Source: a bacterium (GTDB lineage Bacteria; Verrucomicrobiota; Verrucomicrobiia; Limisphaerales; RI-55). From it: a DNA stretch of 42,471 bases. The stretch is taken from positions 1 through 42,471 of the forward strand of contig WGOC01000035.1 of assembly GCA_016124235.1 (NCBI GenBank). The letters run 5' to 3'. A program made the position numbers and the translations under genes. Shown piece after piece: positions 1 through 8,478 of this stretch (within the stretch, counting starts at the first letter, position 1; each line of letters begins with the position of its first letter). The notes beneath the pieces were generated by a model. It was given only the letters and a program-made list of their open reading frames with translations, was not told the DNA's origin and did not search any database.

Positions 1-281
1 ATGAGGGGAAATACCGGGCAGAAATGCGGTGCGTTGACTCATCCGCCCAGCTTGAAGAGCTGGCTAAATTTGTACATTTTTAAATGCCAGAACCGCGCAC
101 TTTTCTTCACCACCGCACTGCCTTAACTAAGCGCCATTCGGGTCGGTTCTGACTTTTGACCAATCGCCTGACGAATCCGCCACCACCGGGCGCGGTGTCA
201 CTGGTCAGCCCCTTCGAGGGCCCCTTCGCCGCTGGGTGCCTCTCGCGAACCAGGGTCGACCAGCAATCAAGGACAAACAGT

Positions 282-1514
282 TTATTTCTTTACGTCCACG
301 CAGATCATATCGCCCTTCGCGTTGCGGATGTAGATGCGGCCATTGGCAAGCACCGGCGTCGTCCAGCAACGACCACCCAGCACCTGCGCTCGCGAATTCG
401 CGACGAACTTGTGCGGGTTCACTTCGGCGATCACCAGTTCGCCCTTTTCACCCATGGCAATCAGCTTGTCCGTGGTGGCGGTCATCGCACCGAACATCAG
501 AGATTTCTCCAACCACATCAGTTTGCCGGTGGCGAATTCGACACATGCCAGACCCGAGTCGCCGCTCTTGCCGGCCTGTCCACTGATTCCATAAAGGTAC
601 CCGCCGATCAATACCGCCGGGTTAAACATGGTGTGCATGTTCTGGTTCGCCCAGGCTTCCTTCGGTCGGCCGCTCGACAGGTCGATCAATCCGCCGCCCT
701 TGTTGTATCCCGAGCTGACGAAAATCTTGTCGCCCGAGATGATCGGGTCCGCCGCGTTCACGTCATATTCAGTTTTCCACGGGAACGACCACTGGAGTTT
801 GCCCGTCAACGGATCGATTGCCGCCAGCTCCTGGCTGCCGAAAATTGCCAGACTTTTTCGTTTGCCCATTTCGAAAGGAACCGGCGTGGCGTAACCGGAT
901 TCCTCCCGTCCGGTCGTCCAGACCACCTGCCCGGTCGTCTTGACCAGTGCGGTGCCGAACTTGCCAACGTTCACCACCAGCATCGCGCCTTCGATGAAAG
1001 GCGATCCGGAGAAGCCCCACGTTGGTTTGGCCGCGCCCGCTTCGCGCGCAATGTCCTTCTTCCATTTCACCTTGCCATCCTTTGCGCCGAGCGCGGCCAG
1101 CTGACCGGTCCGGCTCAAAGTGTAAACTGTATCGCCATCCACCGTCGGCGTTCCGGTCGTACCGCCTTCGAACCATTTTCCATCCAGCGGTTCGGGGTGA
1201 CTGTACTTCCAAATCACTTTTCCTGTGTCCGCGTCGAAGCAAAACAACGTGTCCGTGTCGGCGGTGTTGCCCGTGGTATAAACCCGGCCGGCAGCGACGG
1301 CAAACGACGAAAACCCGGTGCCAAGTTGCGCGCGCCAGGGAATCTTTGGTTCGTCATTCAGCGCCTTCGGAGACCAGTCGGTTTCCTTGGAAATGCCATT
1401 CAAATCCGGACCCCGCCAACGCGGCCAGTCTGATCCGTCCGCCACGATCGCCGAATGCAGAAGCATCGCTGCCACGGCCACAACGCGAGGGCCAAAAGTC
1501 TGTTTCAAAGTCAT
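282..1514 (-). CDS. Secreted PQQ-binding-like beta-propeller protein
   Basis: The 410-residue protein starts with a hydrophobic export signal (about residues 8-25) followed by the WPRWRGP motif that opens many exported PQQ-like propeller proteins of Verrucomicrobiota and Planctomycetota. The rest is a series of propeller blades with the typical 'D-x-x-T-G-K-x-x-W' turns (for example FDADTGKVIWKY, DPLTGKLQWSF, FATGKLMW). No haem motif or dehydrogenase active site is obvious, so it is more likely a binding or scaffold propeller than a quinoprotein dehydrogenase. The substrate is unknown. It is divergent from the efflux operon that starts at 1650, with a 135-bp shared upstream region. It stands alone, with no partner gene downstream inside the window. 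The family call is solid; the function is not known. Confidence 0.88.
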   Translation of the reverse strand: MTLKQTFGPRVVAVAAMLLHSAIVADGSDWPRWRGPDLNGISKETDWSPKALNDEPKIPWRAQLGTGFSSFAVAAGRVYTTGNTADTDTLFCFDADTGKVIWKYSHPEPLDGKWFEGGTTGTPTVDGDTVYTLSRTGQLAALGAKDGKVKWKKDIAREAGAAKPTWGFSGSPFIEGAMLVVNVGKFGTALVKTTGQVVWTTGREESGYATPVPFEMGKRKSLAIFGSQELAAIDPLTGKLQWSFPWKTEYDVNAADPIISGDKIFVSSGYNKGGGLIDLSSGRPKEAWANQNMHTMFNPAVLIGGYLYGISGQAGKSGDSGLACVEFATGKLMWLEKSLMFGAMTATTDKLIAMGEKGELVIAEVNPHKFVANSRAQVLGGRCWTTPVLANGRIYIRNAKGDMICVDVKK

Positions 1515-1609
1515 GATGCAAATATGTTGAACAGCGGATCACCGGGCGCAAGGCAACTTTTAACGATCAAAGTTATTTGACTCGAGCGTGGCCGACCTGA
1601 TGGTTAAGG

Positions 1610-1630
1610 GGCGTCCGGTACACGGACGCC
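1610..1630. promoter_or_regulatory. Perfect inverted repeat upstream of efflux operon (possible operator)
   Basis: GGCGTCCG (1610-1617) and CGGACGCC (1623-1630) form a perfect 8-bp inverted repeat with a 5-bp centre, ending 19 bp before the hlyD-like start. A weak promoter lies just before it: TTGACT at 1577-1582, then a poor -10 near 1601-1606. No T-run follows, so it is not a normal terminator. A repeat at the expected transcription start of a drug-efflux-type operon would suit a TetR-like operator, but no regulator gene is adjacent. A stray chromosomal palindrome is an equal alternative. Confidence 0.3.
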
Positions 1631-1649
1631 ATTCGACGATTGCAATACC

Positions 1650-2669
1650 ATGCCAGACGAAACTGAACCACCCGGCCCGGCACCCGGCTTCGGATCCATC
1701 AAACACGGGCTCACGTTGCTTGTGCTTCCCTTTCTACTTGCCGCCCTCACGACAGGTTGCCAGAAGGCGGCATCTCCCGGGACCTACCAGGGCTATCTCG
1801 AAGGCGAGTATGTCTACGTTTCTTCGCCGTACGGCGGCGCGCTCCGCGAACTGAATGTAGTCCGGGGCGATGACGTAAAGCCCGGTCAGTTGCTCTTTTC
1901 ATTGGACCCGGAACCCGAGGCCCAAGCCGTCCGTGAAGCCAAGGAAAAACTCCGCAAAGCAGAGGCCCAACTCGCCGACGCCAAAAAGGGTCGGCGGCCG
2001 TCCGAGATCGCGGCGCTCGAAGCACAACGGGACAGCACCAAAACCGATTTGCAACTTGCTGAACAATTGCTCCAGCGGCGACAGGAATTGCAGGCTTCCA
2101 ACGCCGGTGCCGTATCCGCCGAGGCGCTGGATGAAAGTAAATCGCGAGTGGCTTCTTTGCGCGCGCAAGTCGCCCGCCTCGCCGCGGATATTGAAACGGC
2201 CCAACTGGGTGCTCGCGAAGATCAAATTCACGCTGCGGCCGCCGAAGTCGACAACGCCAAGGCCGGCCTGGACCGCGCCGAATGGGTGCTCAAACAAAAG
2301 ACCCAAAGCGCGACCGTTGCGGGCACGGTTCACGACACGCTTTACCGCCCGGACGAATGGGTTGGTCCCGGAAAACCGGTGGTGGTGATCCTGCCGCCGG
2401 AAAACATCAAGGCCCGGTTCTTTGTGCCGGAAGCCGATCTGCCAAAAATCAAAACCGGCACCCAGGTGCGGGTCGCATTTGACGGCACCAAACAAGTCTT
2501 TCCGGCGACGGTCAATTACGTCTCCACGCGCGCCGAATTCACACCGCCGGTCATTTACAGTCAGCAAACGCGATCAAAACTGGTTTACATGATCGAAGCC
2601 AAATTCGGCGCCGACGCCGCGCCATCCTTGAAGCCCGGCCAACCGGTGGATGTCACGCTGCAACCCTGA
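1650..2669 (+). CDS. HlyD-family lipoprotein, periplasmic adaptor of ABC efflux pump (YbhG-like)
   Basis: This 339-residue membrane-fusion protein would link an inner-membrane ABC exporter to the outer membrane. A hydrophobic stretch (residues 20-35) ends in the lipobox LTTGC, with the lipidated cysteine at residue 37, so it is probably an inner-membrane-anchored lipoprotein. A biotinyl/lipoyl-like half motif follows (SSPYGGALRELNVVRGDDVKPGQ), then a long alanine- and glutamate-rich coiled-coil hairpin (about 95-225), the second lipoyl half and a beta-barrel region. It is the first gene of an operon: its stop lies 3 bp before the ABC ATPase start, and the permease overlaps that ATPase. The order matches the E. 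coli ybhG-ybhF-ybhS-ybhR arrangement, but with one permease rather than two. The exported substrate cannot be told from sequence. Confidence 0.9.
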   Translation: MPDETEPPGPAPGFGSIKHGLTLLVLPFLLAALTTGCQKAASPGTYQGYLEGEYVYVSSPYGGALRELNVVRGDDVKPGQLLFSLDPEPEAQAVREAKEKLRKAEAQLADAKKGRRPSEIAALEAQRDSTKTDLQLAEQLLQRRQELQASNAGAVSAEALDESKSRVASLRAQVARLAADIETAQLGAREDQIHAAAAEVDNAKAGLDRAEWVLKQKTQSATVAGTVHDTLYRPDEWVGPGKPVVVILPPENIKARFFVPEADLPKIKTGTQVRVAFDGTKQVFPATVNYVSTRAEFTPPVIYSQQTRSKLVYMIEAKFGADAAPSLKPGQPVDVTLQP

Positions 2670-2672
2670 CCG

Positions 2673-3599
2673 ATGAAAAACGGCGAACTGGTCATCGACG
2701 TCGAGGGAATCACCAAACGATTTGGTACGCACACGGTCGTGAACAACATCGCGATGCAAGTGCGCCGCGGAGAGATCTACGGTTTCCTTGGCCCGAACGG
2801 GAGCGGCAAGACGACCTTTCTCCGCATGCTTTGCGGGTTGTTGCGGGCGGACAGCGGGAGCGGTCGCTGCCTCGGTTACGACATTCGCCACGAGTCCGAC
2901 GCGATCAAACGTGAAGTCGGTTACATGACCCAGAAGTTCAGCTATTACGAAGACCTGAACCTCCAGGAAAACCTCGATTTCATCGCCCGCATTTATGGCG
3001 TGCCCAAGCGCAAGGAAGTCGTGCGTGCGAGTCTGGAAAAGCTTGGTTTGTACGCGCGCCGCAAACAGCTGGCCGGCGAATTGTCCGGCGGTTGGAAACA
3101 ACGCCTGGCGCTCGCGGCCTCGTTAATTCATTCGCCGCAACTCCTGCTCCTTGACGAACCCACGGCTGGCGTCGACCCAAAAGCCCGGCGGGATTTTTGG
3201 GATGAAATACACCAGCTCGCGGCGGACGGTTTGACGGTTTTGATCACCACTCATTACATGGACGAAGCCGAGCGGTGCCACCGATTGGCTTACATCGCCT
3301 ACGGAAATCTGCTCGCCAAGGGAACAGTGGATGAGGTCGTCCGCAGTGCCGCATTGTCCACGTGGGCCGTTTCTGGTCCGGACCTGCACGAGCTCGCCGC
3401 GTCGCTTCGAGAACTGGATGGCGTCGAACAGGTGGTGCCCTTTGGAAACACGCTTCATGTTAACGGCCGCGACGCGGAGCAATTGCGCAAAGCCATTCAA
3501 CCGTTCCAACGCGAGCCGTACCGCTGGCGGCAGGCCGAGTCCGGGCTCGAGGATGTTTTCATCAGCCTGATGGATACCGCGGAGGACAATTTCAAATGA
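2673..3599 (+). CDS. ABC transporter ATP-binding protein (YbhF/CcmA-like)
   Basis: This 308-residue protein has one complete nucleotide-binding domain: Walker A GPNGSGKTT (40-48), Q-loop in YMTQKFSYYEDL, signature LSGGWKQR (137-144), Walker B LLLLDEP (157-163) with the catalytic glutamate, and the H-loop in TTHYMDEAE. The last 80 residues are the accessory domain usual in ABC-2 exporters. E. coli YbhF has two such domains in one chain; this one has a single domain and presumably dimerises. It follows the HlyD-like gene by 3 bp, and its stop overlaps the permease start as ATGA, so translation is probably coupled. It would power export through the adjacent permease. Confidence 0.95.
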   Translation: MKNGELVIDVEGITKRFGTHTVVNNIAMQVRRGEIYGFLGPNGSGKTTFLRMLCGLLRADSGSGRCLGYDIRHESDAIKREVGYMTQKFSYYEDLNLQENLDFIARIYGVPKRKEVVRASLEKLGLYARRKQLAGELSGGWKQRLALAASLIHSPQLLLLDEPTAGVDPKARRDFWDEIHQLAADGLTVLITTHYMDEAERCHRLAYIAYGNLLAKGTVDEVVRSAALSTWAVSGPDLHELAASLRELDGVEQVVPFGNTLHVNGRDAEQLRKAIQPFQREPYRWRQAESGLEDVFISLMDTAEDNFK

Positions 3600-4735
3600 C
3601 CTTCCACGCGTTTTCCTTTAGCCGGTTCTGGGCCGTCGTCGCGAAGGAGTTCATCCAGATGCGGCGCGACCGGATGACGTTTGGCATGATGATCGGCATT
3701 CCGTTGCTGCAGTTGACGTTGTTTGGTTTCGCCATCAACTCAGATCCCAAGCACCTGCCCACGGCGATCATCACGGCCGACCACAGCACCTTTTCGCGCA
3801 CGATTGTGTCCGCCATGCGACACAGTCAGTATTTTGAATTCATCGGTGAGGCCGCCAGCGAAGCGGACGCCGATACAATGCTCGACGAAGGCGACGTGCA
3901 GTTCGTGGTCAACATTCCCGAGGATTTTTCACGAAAGTTGTTGCGCGGTGAACGACCCAACTTGCTGGTGCAGGCCGACGCCACGGATCCGGCCGCCACC
4001 GGACCCGCCGTTGCCGCTCTGAAACAACTCGTGAGCACGTCCCTCGAGCGCGATCTCAAGGGACCGGTGGCCCAATTGCGCGATGCCGCCGGCCCCGTTA
4101 ATTTGATCCTGCACAATCGCTACAACGAGGAAGGCATCACGCAGTACAACATCGTTCCGGGACTAATGGGCGTCGTGCTGACCATGACGATGGTCATCAT
4201 TACCGCCCTCGCCATTACGCGCGAACGCGAACGCGGCACCATGGAAAACTTGCTGGCAACACCGACGCGACCGACGGAGGTGATGATCGGCAAAATCATT
4301 CCCTACATCGTGGTGGGTTACCTGCAAACATTGCTCATTCTTGTCGCGGCCCGGCTTCTGTTTCACGTGCCGATGTTGGGCAGCATTCCGTTGCTGCTGC
4401 TGTTGATGTTGGTCTTCATCGCCGCAAACCTGGCGGTGGGAATCACGTTTTCCACGATCGCGCGCAATCAGTTGCAAGCGATGCAGATGTCGTTCTTCTT
4501 TTTCCTTCCGTCGATTCTGTTGTCGGGATTTATGTTTCCATTTCGCGGAATGCCGGTTTGGGCGCAACACGTTGGCTCCATTCTCCCGCTCACCCATTTC
4601 CTCCGCCTGGTGCGCGGCATTTTGCTCAAGGGAAATGGCCTGCACGAGACGCTCCCACACGTATGGCCGATATGCATATTTGTCCTCATCGTCATGACGA
4701 TCGGCATCAAGCGCTACCGACAGACGCTGGATTGA
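3596..4735 (+). CDS. ABC-2 type transporter permease (YbhS/YbhR-like)
   Basis: This 379-residue inner-membrane permease has the ABC2_membrane_3 layout: a first helix after FIQMRRDRMTFGMM, a long periplasmic region (about residues 50-180), then five to six helices. The cytoplasmic coupling region TRERERGTMENLLATPTRP is characteristic of this family and contacts the ATPase. The start overlaps the ATPase stop by four bases (ATGA). Only one permease is present, so the transporter would be a homodimer. It ends the efflux operon and converges with the alpha-galactosidase gene across a 188-bp gap that holds three palindromes. Confidence 0.93.
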   Translation: MTFHAFSFSRFWAVVAKEFIQMRRDRMTFGMMIGIPLLQLTLFGFAINSDPKHLPTAIITADHSTFSRTIVSAMRHSQYFEFIGEAASEADADTMLDEGDVQFVVNIPEDFSRKLLRGERPNLLVQADATDPAATGPAVAALKQLVSTSLERDLKGPVAQLRDAAGPVNLILHNRYNEEGITQYNIVPGLMGVVLTMTMVIITALAITRERERGTMENLLATPTRPTEVMIGKIIPYIVVGYLQTLLILVAARLLFHVPMLGSIPLLLLLMLVFIAANLAVGITFSTIARNQLQAMQMSFFFFLPSILLSGFMFPFRGMPVWAQHVGSILPLTHFLRLVRGILLKGNGLHETLPHVWPICIFVLIVMTIGIKRYRQTLD

Positions 4736-4824
4736 AAAGGTGCCGTGGCAATCGCATTCAGAAACTGTTCGCCCCTACGCCCATTGGATTGAAAAGAGAC
4801 TGCCCGCACCCGCGCAGACCGGGC

Positions 4825-4890
4825 GTCCCGAGAGGGACCGGCAGCACTCGTGCAGCCGAATTTCAGAGCGGGGCGGCAGGAGTGCCGCCC
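4825..4890. repeat. Cluster of three adjacent palindromes (REP-like)
   Basis: Three hairpins lie side by side between two convergent genes. The first is GTCCC-gaga-GGGAC (4825-4838). The second is 4839-4858, arms CGGC.GCAC and GTGC.GCCG with one A-A mismatch. The third is the perfect 8-bp stem GGGCGGCA-ggag-TGCCGCCC (4871-4890). None is followed by a T-run on either strand, so they look like chromosomal REP-type repeats rather than intrinsic terminators, although they could still block convergent transcription or protect mRNA 3' ends. Confidence 0.5.
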
Positions 4891-4923
4891 TTCCGGTTCA
4901 GGGGCGGACCGTTGAGCCTACGG

Positions 4924-7017
4924 TCATTTCGCCTGGAGGAAAATCAACTCCGAGGCACCAGGCTCGCCCAGCTTCATCCGCAGTCCGTCCTTCATCAACG
5001 ACTCACCGGACGTCTGAGTAAGCAGGATCGTTCCGTCTTCGGACCGGACTTCGTACGCGCCGTTACGATCCAGTCCCTTCAACTTGAACACCTGGACGGC
5101 TTCAGGACAGGCGGCCCCGCGAAACACAAAGACGATTCCCCGGCCGGTTTTCGAATCATGATACTGCATTCCATCCCATCGCGCGTCATCGGGTCGCGAC
5201 GAAATGTGATACAAGTTGCCGTGGTTGATCAGCGGGCGGATCCAGTCTTTGTAGATTTCAATCTGTCGACGAGCTGCCTCGTGCTGCTCGCTTGTCCAGG
5301 CGCCCGTGTCGCACATGAGAGTGCACCAACCCATCATGCCACTTCGCAACATTGTCTTGAACGTCGTTAACGTCGGACCGGGCCGGTTCTCGATGTAGCA
5401 TTCGCACATGGACGGCGGCAGCGGATAGCTCGCGTCGTAGAACGCCCGTCGATTGCTCAGCGGATCATAGCTGTCGGTGATGCTGATGTAATGCGTGCGC
5501 TGCACGACGCCGAAGTCGACCATCCGACCGCCGTTGACGCAGTCTTCAAAGAGCAACTTGGGATGTTCCTTGCGCAGCTGATCGTAGATCTCGTAATAGC
5601 CACGAGTCGCATGATAAGCGATGTCCGTTGGTGACGCGGTGTGGCCGTGATTTGTCCGATCGCATTGAGCGACGATCATGATCTGATCGTGTTCCAGCAG
5701 GTCCAATTTATAGTCGGTCACGATCCGGCGCAGTTCGTTGAGGCACCACACCTGCGCCGACGCGGAACTAAGACAGACCGGCGCACCGGTGAAATCCGAT
5801 GGCTTCCAATTCGCGGGATAATCACGGGTGAACCAACCGCGTTGCACGGGATTCGCCACCGCCAACGTTGACAAGTCTTTGCCTTCCGCACCGCCTTGGG
5901 TCCAGCCAACCCACAGGCCAAAAAGCATGCCTTTGCTGTGCACGTAATCACTGACCGGCGCCAGCCCGTTCGGAAACTTGTTGGGATTGGGGTGCCAGTC
6001 GCCAACATCTCGAAACCAGCCGGCATCGATGTGGAACATTTCCACGCCGAGCGACGCTGCATCGTCAATCATGTGGCGCGCGAGGGGTTCATCCACCGCC
6101 ATCCCGCTGCCCCAGCTGTTGTTCACGACCAGTGGGTAACGCTTGTCGGAGACCGGCGGCCGCAAACGCTTTTCGACAAACCGATGCAACCGATTGGCAC
6201 CTTCATCGATGTCACCTTGGTAACAACCGATGAACACCGTCGGCGTGACGAATGTTTCGCCGTCCGCCACACGGCTACGAAACGCCGTGTCAGTCGGGTC
6301 AAGCCCGGCGACAACCTTGAGCGTGGTGGAATTTCCAACGGCCTGTGCGTCGATACCAACCCGGCCGCTAAATTCGACCCCAAAATAAAGGCCTGCGTTT
6401 GCCGTCACATCCTGGATCGCCAGCCAGGGTATCATTTCGGTTTCTTCGGCGTAGGGCGATGATCGCCCCTTGAACACAAAGTCTGACTTTATTGGTTCGC
6501 GATGCGTACCGACATCGCCGGGGCGACCGGATCCCTTTTCGACCCACCATGATTCCAAAGCGTGCCCGGCGGGAGCGCTCAGTGTCAAAGCGAGGCTCTC
6601 AACGAGCGGAACTTCAATGGTTCGGCCAGTACGGTTCACGATTTCAAAATGATGCTCCACCGGTCCCGGCCTCGGATGAGCCACCCAAATCGAAAGGAGT
6701 TCCAAGCTGGAATCGTCGCTCACGAAGCGCAGCGTCGCGGTTCCTTGATCGGGGCTCTCGCTCGTTTCCGAAAATCGCCAGTTCGCCGCCTTGCTCACAC
6801 CGTTGACAAACAAATGGTCTGGCAAAGGTACATCCACGGGCTCCGAAATCCACGCTGGTTTCTGATCAGCGCCCTCAAGTGACGCGATCTTCAAATGATC
6901 GCCGGCGGCGGAAACCGTCAATCGTGTGTCGTCCGACTTTAACGTCCATCGTTCCTGCGCTTGCGCGAAGGGGATGAACGCGAGAGCAAAGGTAGCGAGG
7001 ACAAGGCGTTGGTTCAT
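4924..7017 (-). CDS. Secreted alpha-galactosidase, GH36-like
   Basis: This 697-residue protein has a signal peptide (cleavage probably after the AQA at residues 18-20) and an N-terminal beta-sandwich domain (about 25-280), then a (beta/alpha)8 barrel typical of clan GH-D. The barrel opens with NNSWGSG (299-305) and MFHIDAGWF (327-335). The likely nucleophile is D444 in LDLLEHDQ, which replaces the usual KWD motif. FEDCVNGGRMVDFG (490-503) matches the family's E-x-C-x-x-G-G-R region, and the acid/base is probably one of the aspartates in ITDSYDP (512-519). It should release terminal alpha-linked galactose, or a related sugar, from plant or algal oligosaccharides outside the cytoplasm. It is divergent from the ThuA gene, 151 bp away. 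The exact substrate is unproven. Confidence 0.85.
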   Translation of the reverse strand: MNQRLVLATFALAFIPFAQAQERWTLKSDDTRLTVSAAGDHLKIASLEGADQKPAWISEPVDVPLPDHLFVNGVSKAANWRFSETSESPDQGTATLRFVSDDSSLELLSIWVAHPRPGPVEHHFEIVNRTGRTIEVPLVESLALTLSAPAGHALESWWVEKGSGRPGDVGTHREPIKSDFVFKGRSSPYAEETEMIPWLAIQDVTANAGLYFGVEFSGRVGIDAQAVGNSTTLKVVAGLDPTDTAFRSRVADGETFVTPTVFIGCYQGDIDEGANRLHRFVEKRLRPPVSDKRYPLVVNNSWGSGMAVDEPLARHMIDDAASLGVEMFHIDAGWFRDVGDWHPNPNKFPNGLAPVSDYVHSKGMLFGLWVGWTQGGAEGKDLSTLAVANPVQRGWFTRDYPANWKPSDFTGAPVCLSSASAQVWCLNELRRIVTDYKLDLLEHDQIMIVAQCDRTNHGHTASPTDIAYHATRGYYEIYDQLRKEHPKLLFEDCVNGGRMVDFGVVQRTHYISITDSYDPLSNRRAFYDASYPLPPSMCECYIENRPGPTLTTFKTMLRSGMMGWCTLMCDTGAWTSEQHEAARRQIEIYKDWIRPLINHGNLYHISSRPDDARWDGMQYHDSKTGRGIVFVFRGAACPEAVQVFKLKGLDRNGAYEVRSEDGTILLTQTSGESLMKDGLRMKLGEPGASELIFLQAK

Positions 7018-7168
7018 GGTGGCAAATCGACACGATCAAATCGAAATCCTGATCGCGTGGTTGTCGCTGTCCTTAATCCCAAGGTCTTTTTCTGTAAAGA
7101 GCGGCTTGAAAGGTGCCGCATCCAATATTGTTCTTTTCAGTCGGAAAGCCGGTACTATACTGACTTTC

Positions 7169-8065
7169 ATGCTCAAGAAATTTCTCTCCATCGCGGGCGC
7201 TTGTGCCCTCTTGTTTACCCTCAGTCAACCGGCCTTTGGTGCGCCCAAGAAGATTCTCTTTTTCACGAAGTCGAGCGGCTTCGAGCATTCGGCCATCACT
7301 TGGAAACATGGCAAACCCAGCTTCGCCGGGAAGGTCCTGAAAAAGCTGGGCGACGAAAACGGATGGGAAATCACCTTTTCCAAGGATGGTTCGAAGTTCT
7401 CGAAGGATTACCTGAATCAGTTTGACGCGGTGTTCTTTTACACCACCGGCGATTTGACCACGACCGGCACCGACGGTGAACCGGCAATGTCCAAAGAAGG
7501 AAAACAGGCCCTGTTTGATTACGTCCGGAGTGGACACGGATTCATCGGCACCCATTCCGCCAGCGATACGTTTCACACCACCGGGCCGGACGGCAAGGAG
7601 TTGGATCGCTACAAGAATTACGGCGCCGAATCGGATCCGTACCTGCGAATGCTGGGCGGCGAGTTCATCATTCACGGCGCTCAGCAGGAAGCCAAGTTGA
7701 CGGTCGTCGATCCGAAATTCCCGGGATTTGCCGACGTCGGTTCGACGTTCAGCTTCAAGGAGGAATGGTATTCGTTGAAGGACTTTGCTCCAGACATTCA
7801 CGTGCTCACGGTCATCGATGCTCCCGACATGAAGGGCGCTCCTTACCAACGACCGCCCTATCCGAACACCTGGGCACGCAAAGAAGGCAACGGCCGGGTG
7901 TGGTTTACCGCGATGGGCCACCGCGAGGATGTGTGGACCAATCCGACATTTCAAAAAATCCTGGTCGGTGGTGTCAAATGGGCCATGGGCGAAGTGAATG
8001 CCGACGTGACACCCAATATCAAACAAGCCGCTCCCGAAGCCTACACGCTGCCCCCGCATCGGTAG
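7169..8065 (+). CDS. Secreted ThuA-domain protein
   Basis: The start at 7169 was chosen because it gives a clean signal peptide (LLFTLSQPAFGA, residues 15-26); longer in-frame starts run into the divergent galactosidase promoter region. The 298-residue protein has the class I amidotransferase-like ThuA fold: ILFFTKSSGFEHSA near the N terminus, FDAVFFYTTGDL, a glycine-rich GHGFIGTHSASDTFH turn, and GRVWFTAMGHREDVW near the end. ThuA proteins are linked to sugar uptake or modification in rhizobia and are very abundant in exported form in Verrucomicrobiota and Planctomycetota, where the reaction is unknown. Its position opposite a secreted alpha-galactosidase fits carbohydrate use, but that is context only. 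Confidence 0.85.
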   Translation: MLKKFLSIAGACALLFTLSQPAFGAPKKILFFTKSSGFEHSAITWKHGKPSFAGKVLKKLGDENGWEITFSKDGSKFSKDYLNQFDAVFFYTTGDLTTTGTDGEPAMSKEGKQALFDYVRSGHGFIGTHSASDTFHTTGPDGKELDRYKNYGAESDPYLRMLGGEFIIHGAQQEAKLTVVDPKFPGFADVGSTFSFKEEWYSLKDFAPDIHVLTVIDAPDMKGAPYQRPPYPNTWARKEGNGRVWFTAMGHREDVWTNPTFQKILVGGVKWAMGEVNADVTPNIKQAAPEAYTLPPHR

Positions 8066-8129
8066 ACCAACGCAAGTTCGTCGTCGTTGCGAAGTGCGTC
8101 GCCCGGTCATTCCGTTGATCGAGCGGTCT

Positions 8130-8164
8130 AAAAAAAGCCACCCGGCCTCAAGACCCCGGGCGGC
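8130..8164 (-). terminator. Strong intrinsic terminator on the minus strand
   Basis: Read on the minus strand, GCCGCCCGG (8164-8156) and CCGGGTGGC (8145-8137) pair over nine positions, including one G-U pair, around a 10-nt loop. Seven T residues follow (8136-8130). On the plus strand the A-run precedes the hairpin, so it cannot serve the ThuA gene as a normal terminator. No annotated minus-strand gene ends here, which implies an unannotated minus-strand transcript. Confidence 0.75.
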
Positions 8165-8414
8165 GCCTCGTCCGCACGGCTGAATCGGCTTCCATCGGTC
8201 GCCAACTGTACGGTGGAATATCCCTGTTGTTGGGATTCGCGCGCGAGATTCGGCCTCGGTCCACCGAAGTTTGAAAACTGACGGACGGCCGAACCAAAAG
8301 CGAGCCATCAAAGAAATCGAACCACAACCAAAAGGAAACTTGCTCAGCGGAACACATTGAACGTTCAGCCGCAAATTTCCGGGGAGCGGCGCACTTGTTC
8401 GTTGATGGGTGGTC
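8130..8414 (-). ncRNA. Candidate structured non-coding RNA (about 285 nt)
   Basis: The 413-bp gap between thuA and the LOG-family gene has a strong minus-strand terminator but no convincing minus-strand gene. Upstream of it lie two long-stem hairpins. One pairs 8249-8255 with 8287-8293 (7 bp) and 8259-8262 with 8283-8286 (4 bp), separated by a three-base bulge and capped by a small inner stem. The other pairs 8347-8353 with 8363-8366 and 8370-8372. An extended -10-like TGTTACAAT (8429-8421) would start transcription near 8414. The only open frame here (69 codons, 8357-8148) ends inside the terminator hairpin and has no recognisable sequence. A 6S-like or regulatory RNA is possible; I could not match it to a known family. 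Confidence 0.33.
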
Positions 8415-8420
8415 GACCGT

Positions 8421-8429
8421 ATTGTAACA
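8421..8429 (-). promoter_or_regulatory. Possible extended -10 promoter element for the minus-strand transcript
   Basis: On the minus strand 8429-8421 reads TGTTACAAT, that is TGN followed by TACAAT, one base from the TATAAT consensus. No good -35 box is present (TGGCCA 15 bp upstream is the best), which is tolerable for an extended -10 promoter. It lies divergently just upstream of the LOG-family gene. Confidence 0.3.
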
Positions 8430-8478
8430 GCGATTGCCAGTTGGCCATTGCTGCCGCAACATCGCCGGCAACTCACGT

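Noticed and set aside
156..1433. Long plus-strand open frame opposite the PQQ-like propeller gene
   Set aside because: No recognisable motif, and antisense to a clearly conserved protein; high GC produces such frames.
4825..4890. Bidirectional terminator between the permease and alpha-galactosidase genes
   Set aside because: Stable hairpins but no T-run on either strand, so listed as palindromic repeats instead.
8130..8414. tmRNA or RNase P RNA in the gap before the LOG-family gene
   Set aside because: No tRNA-like end or tag frame for tmRNA, and none of the conserved RNase P core segments; only an unassigned structured RNA remains possible.
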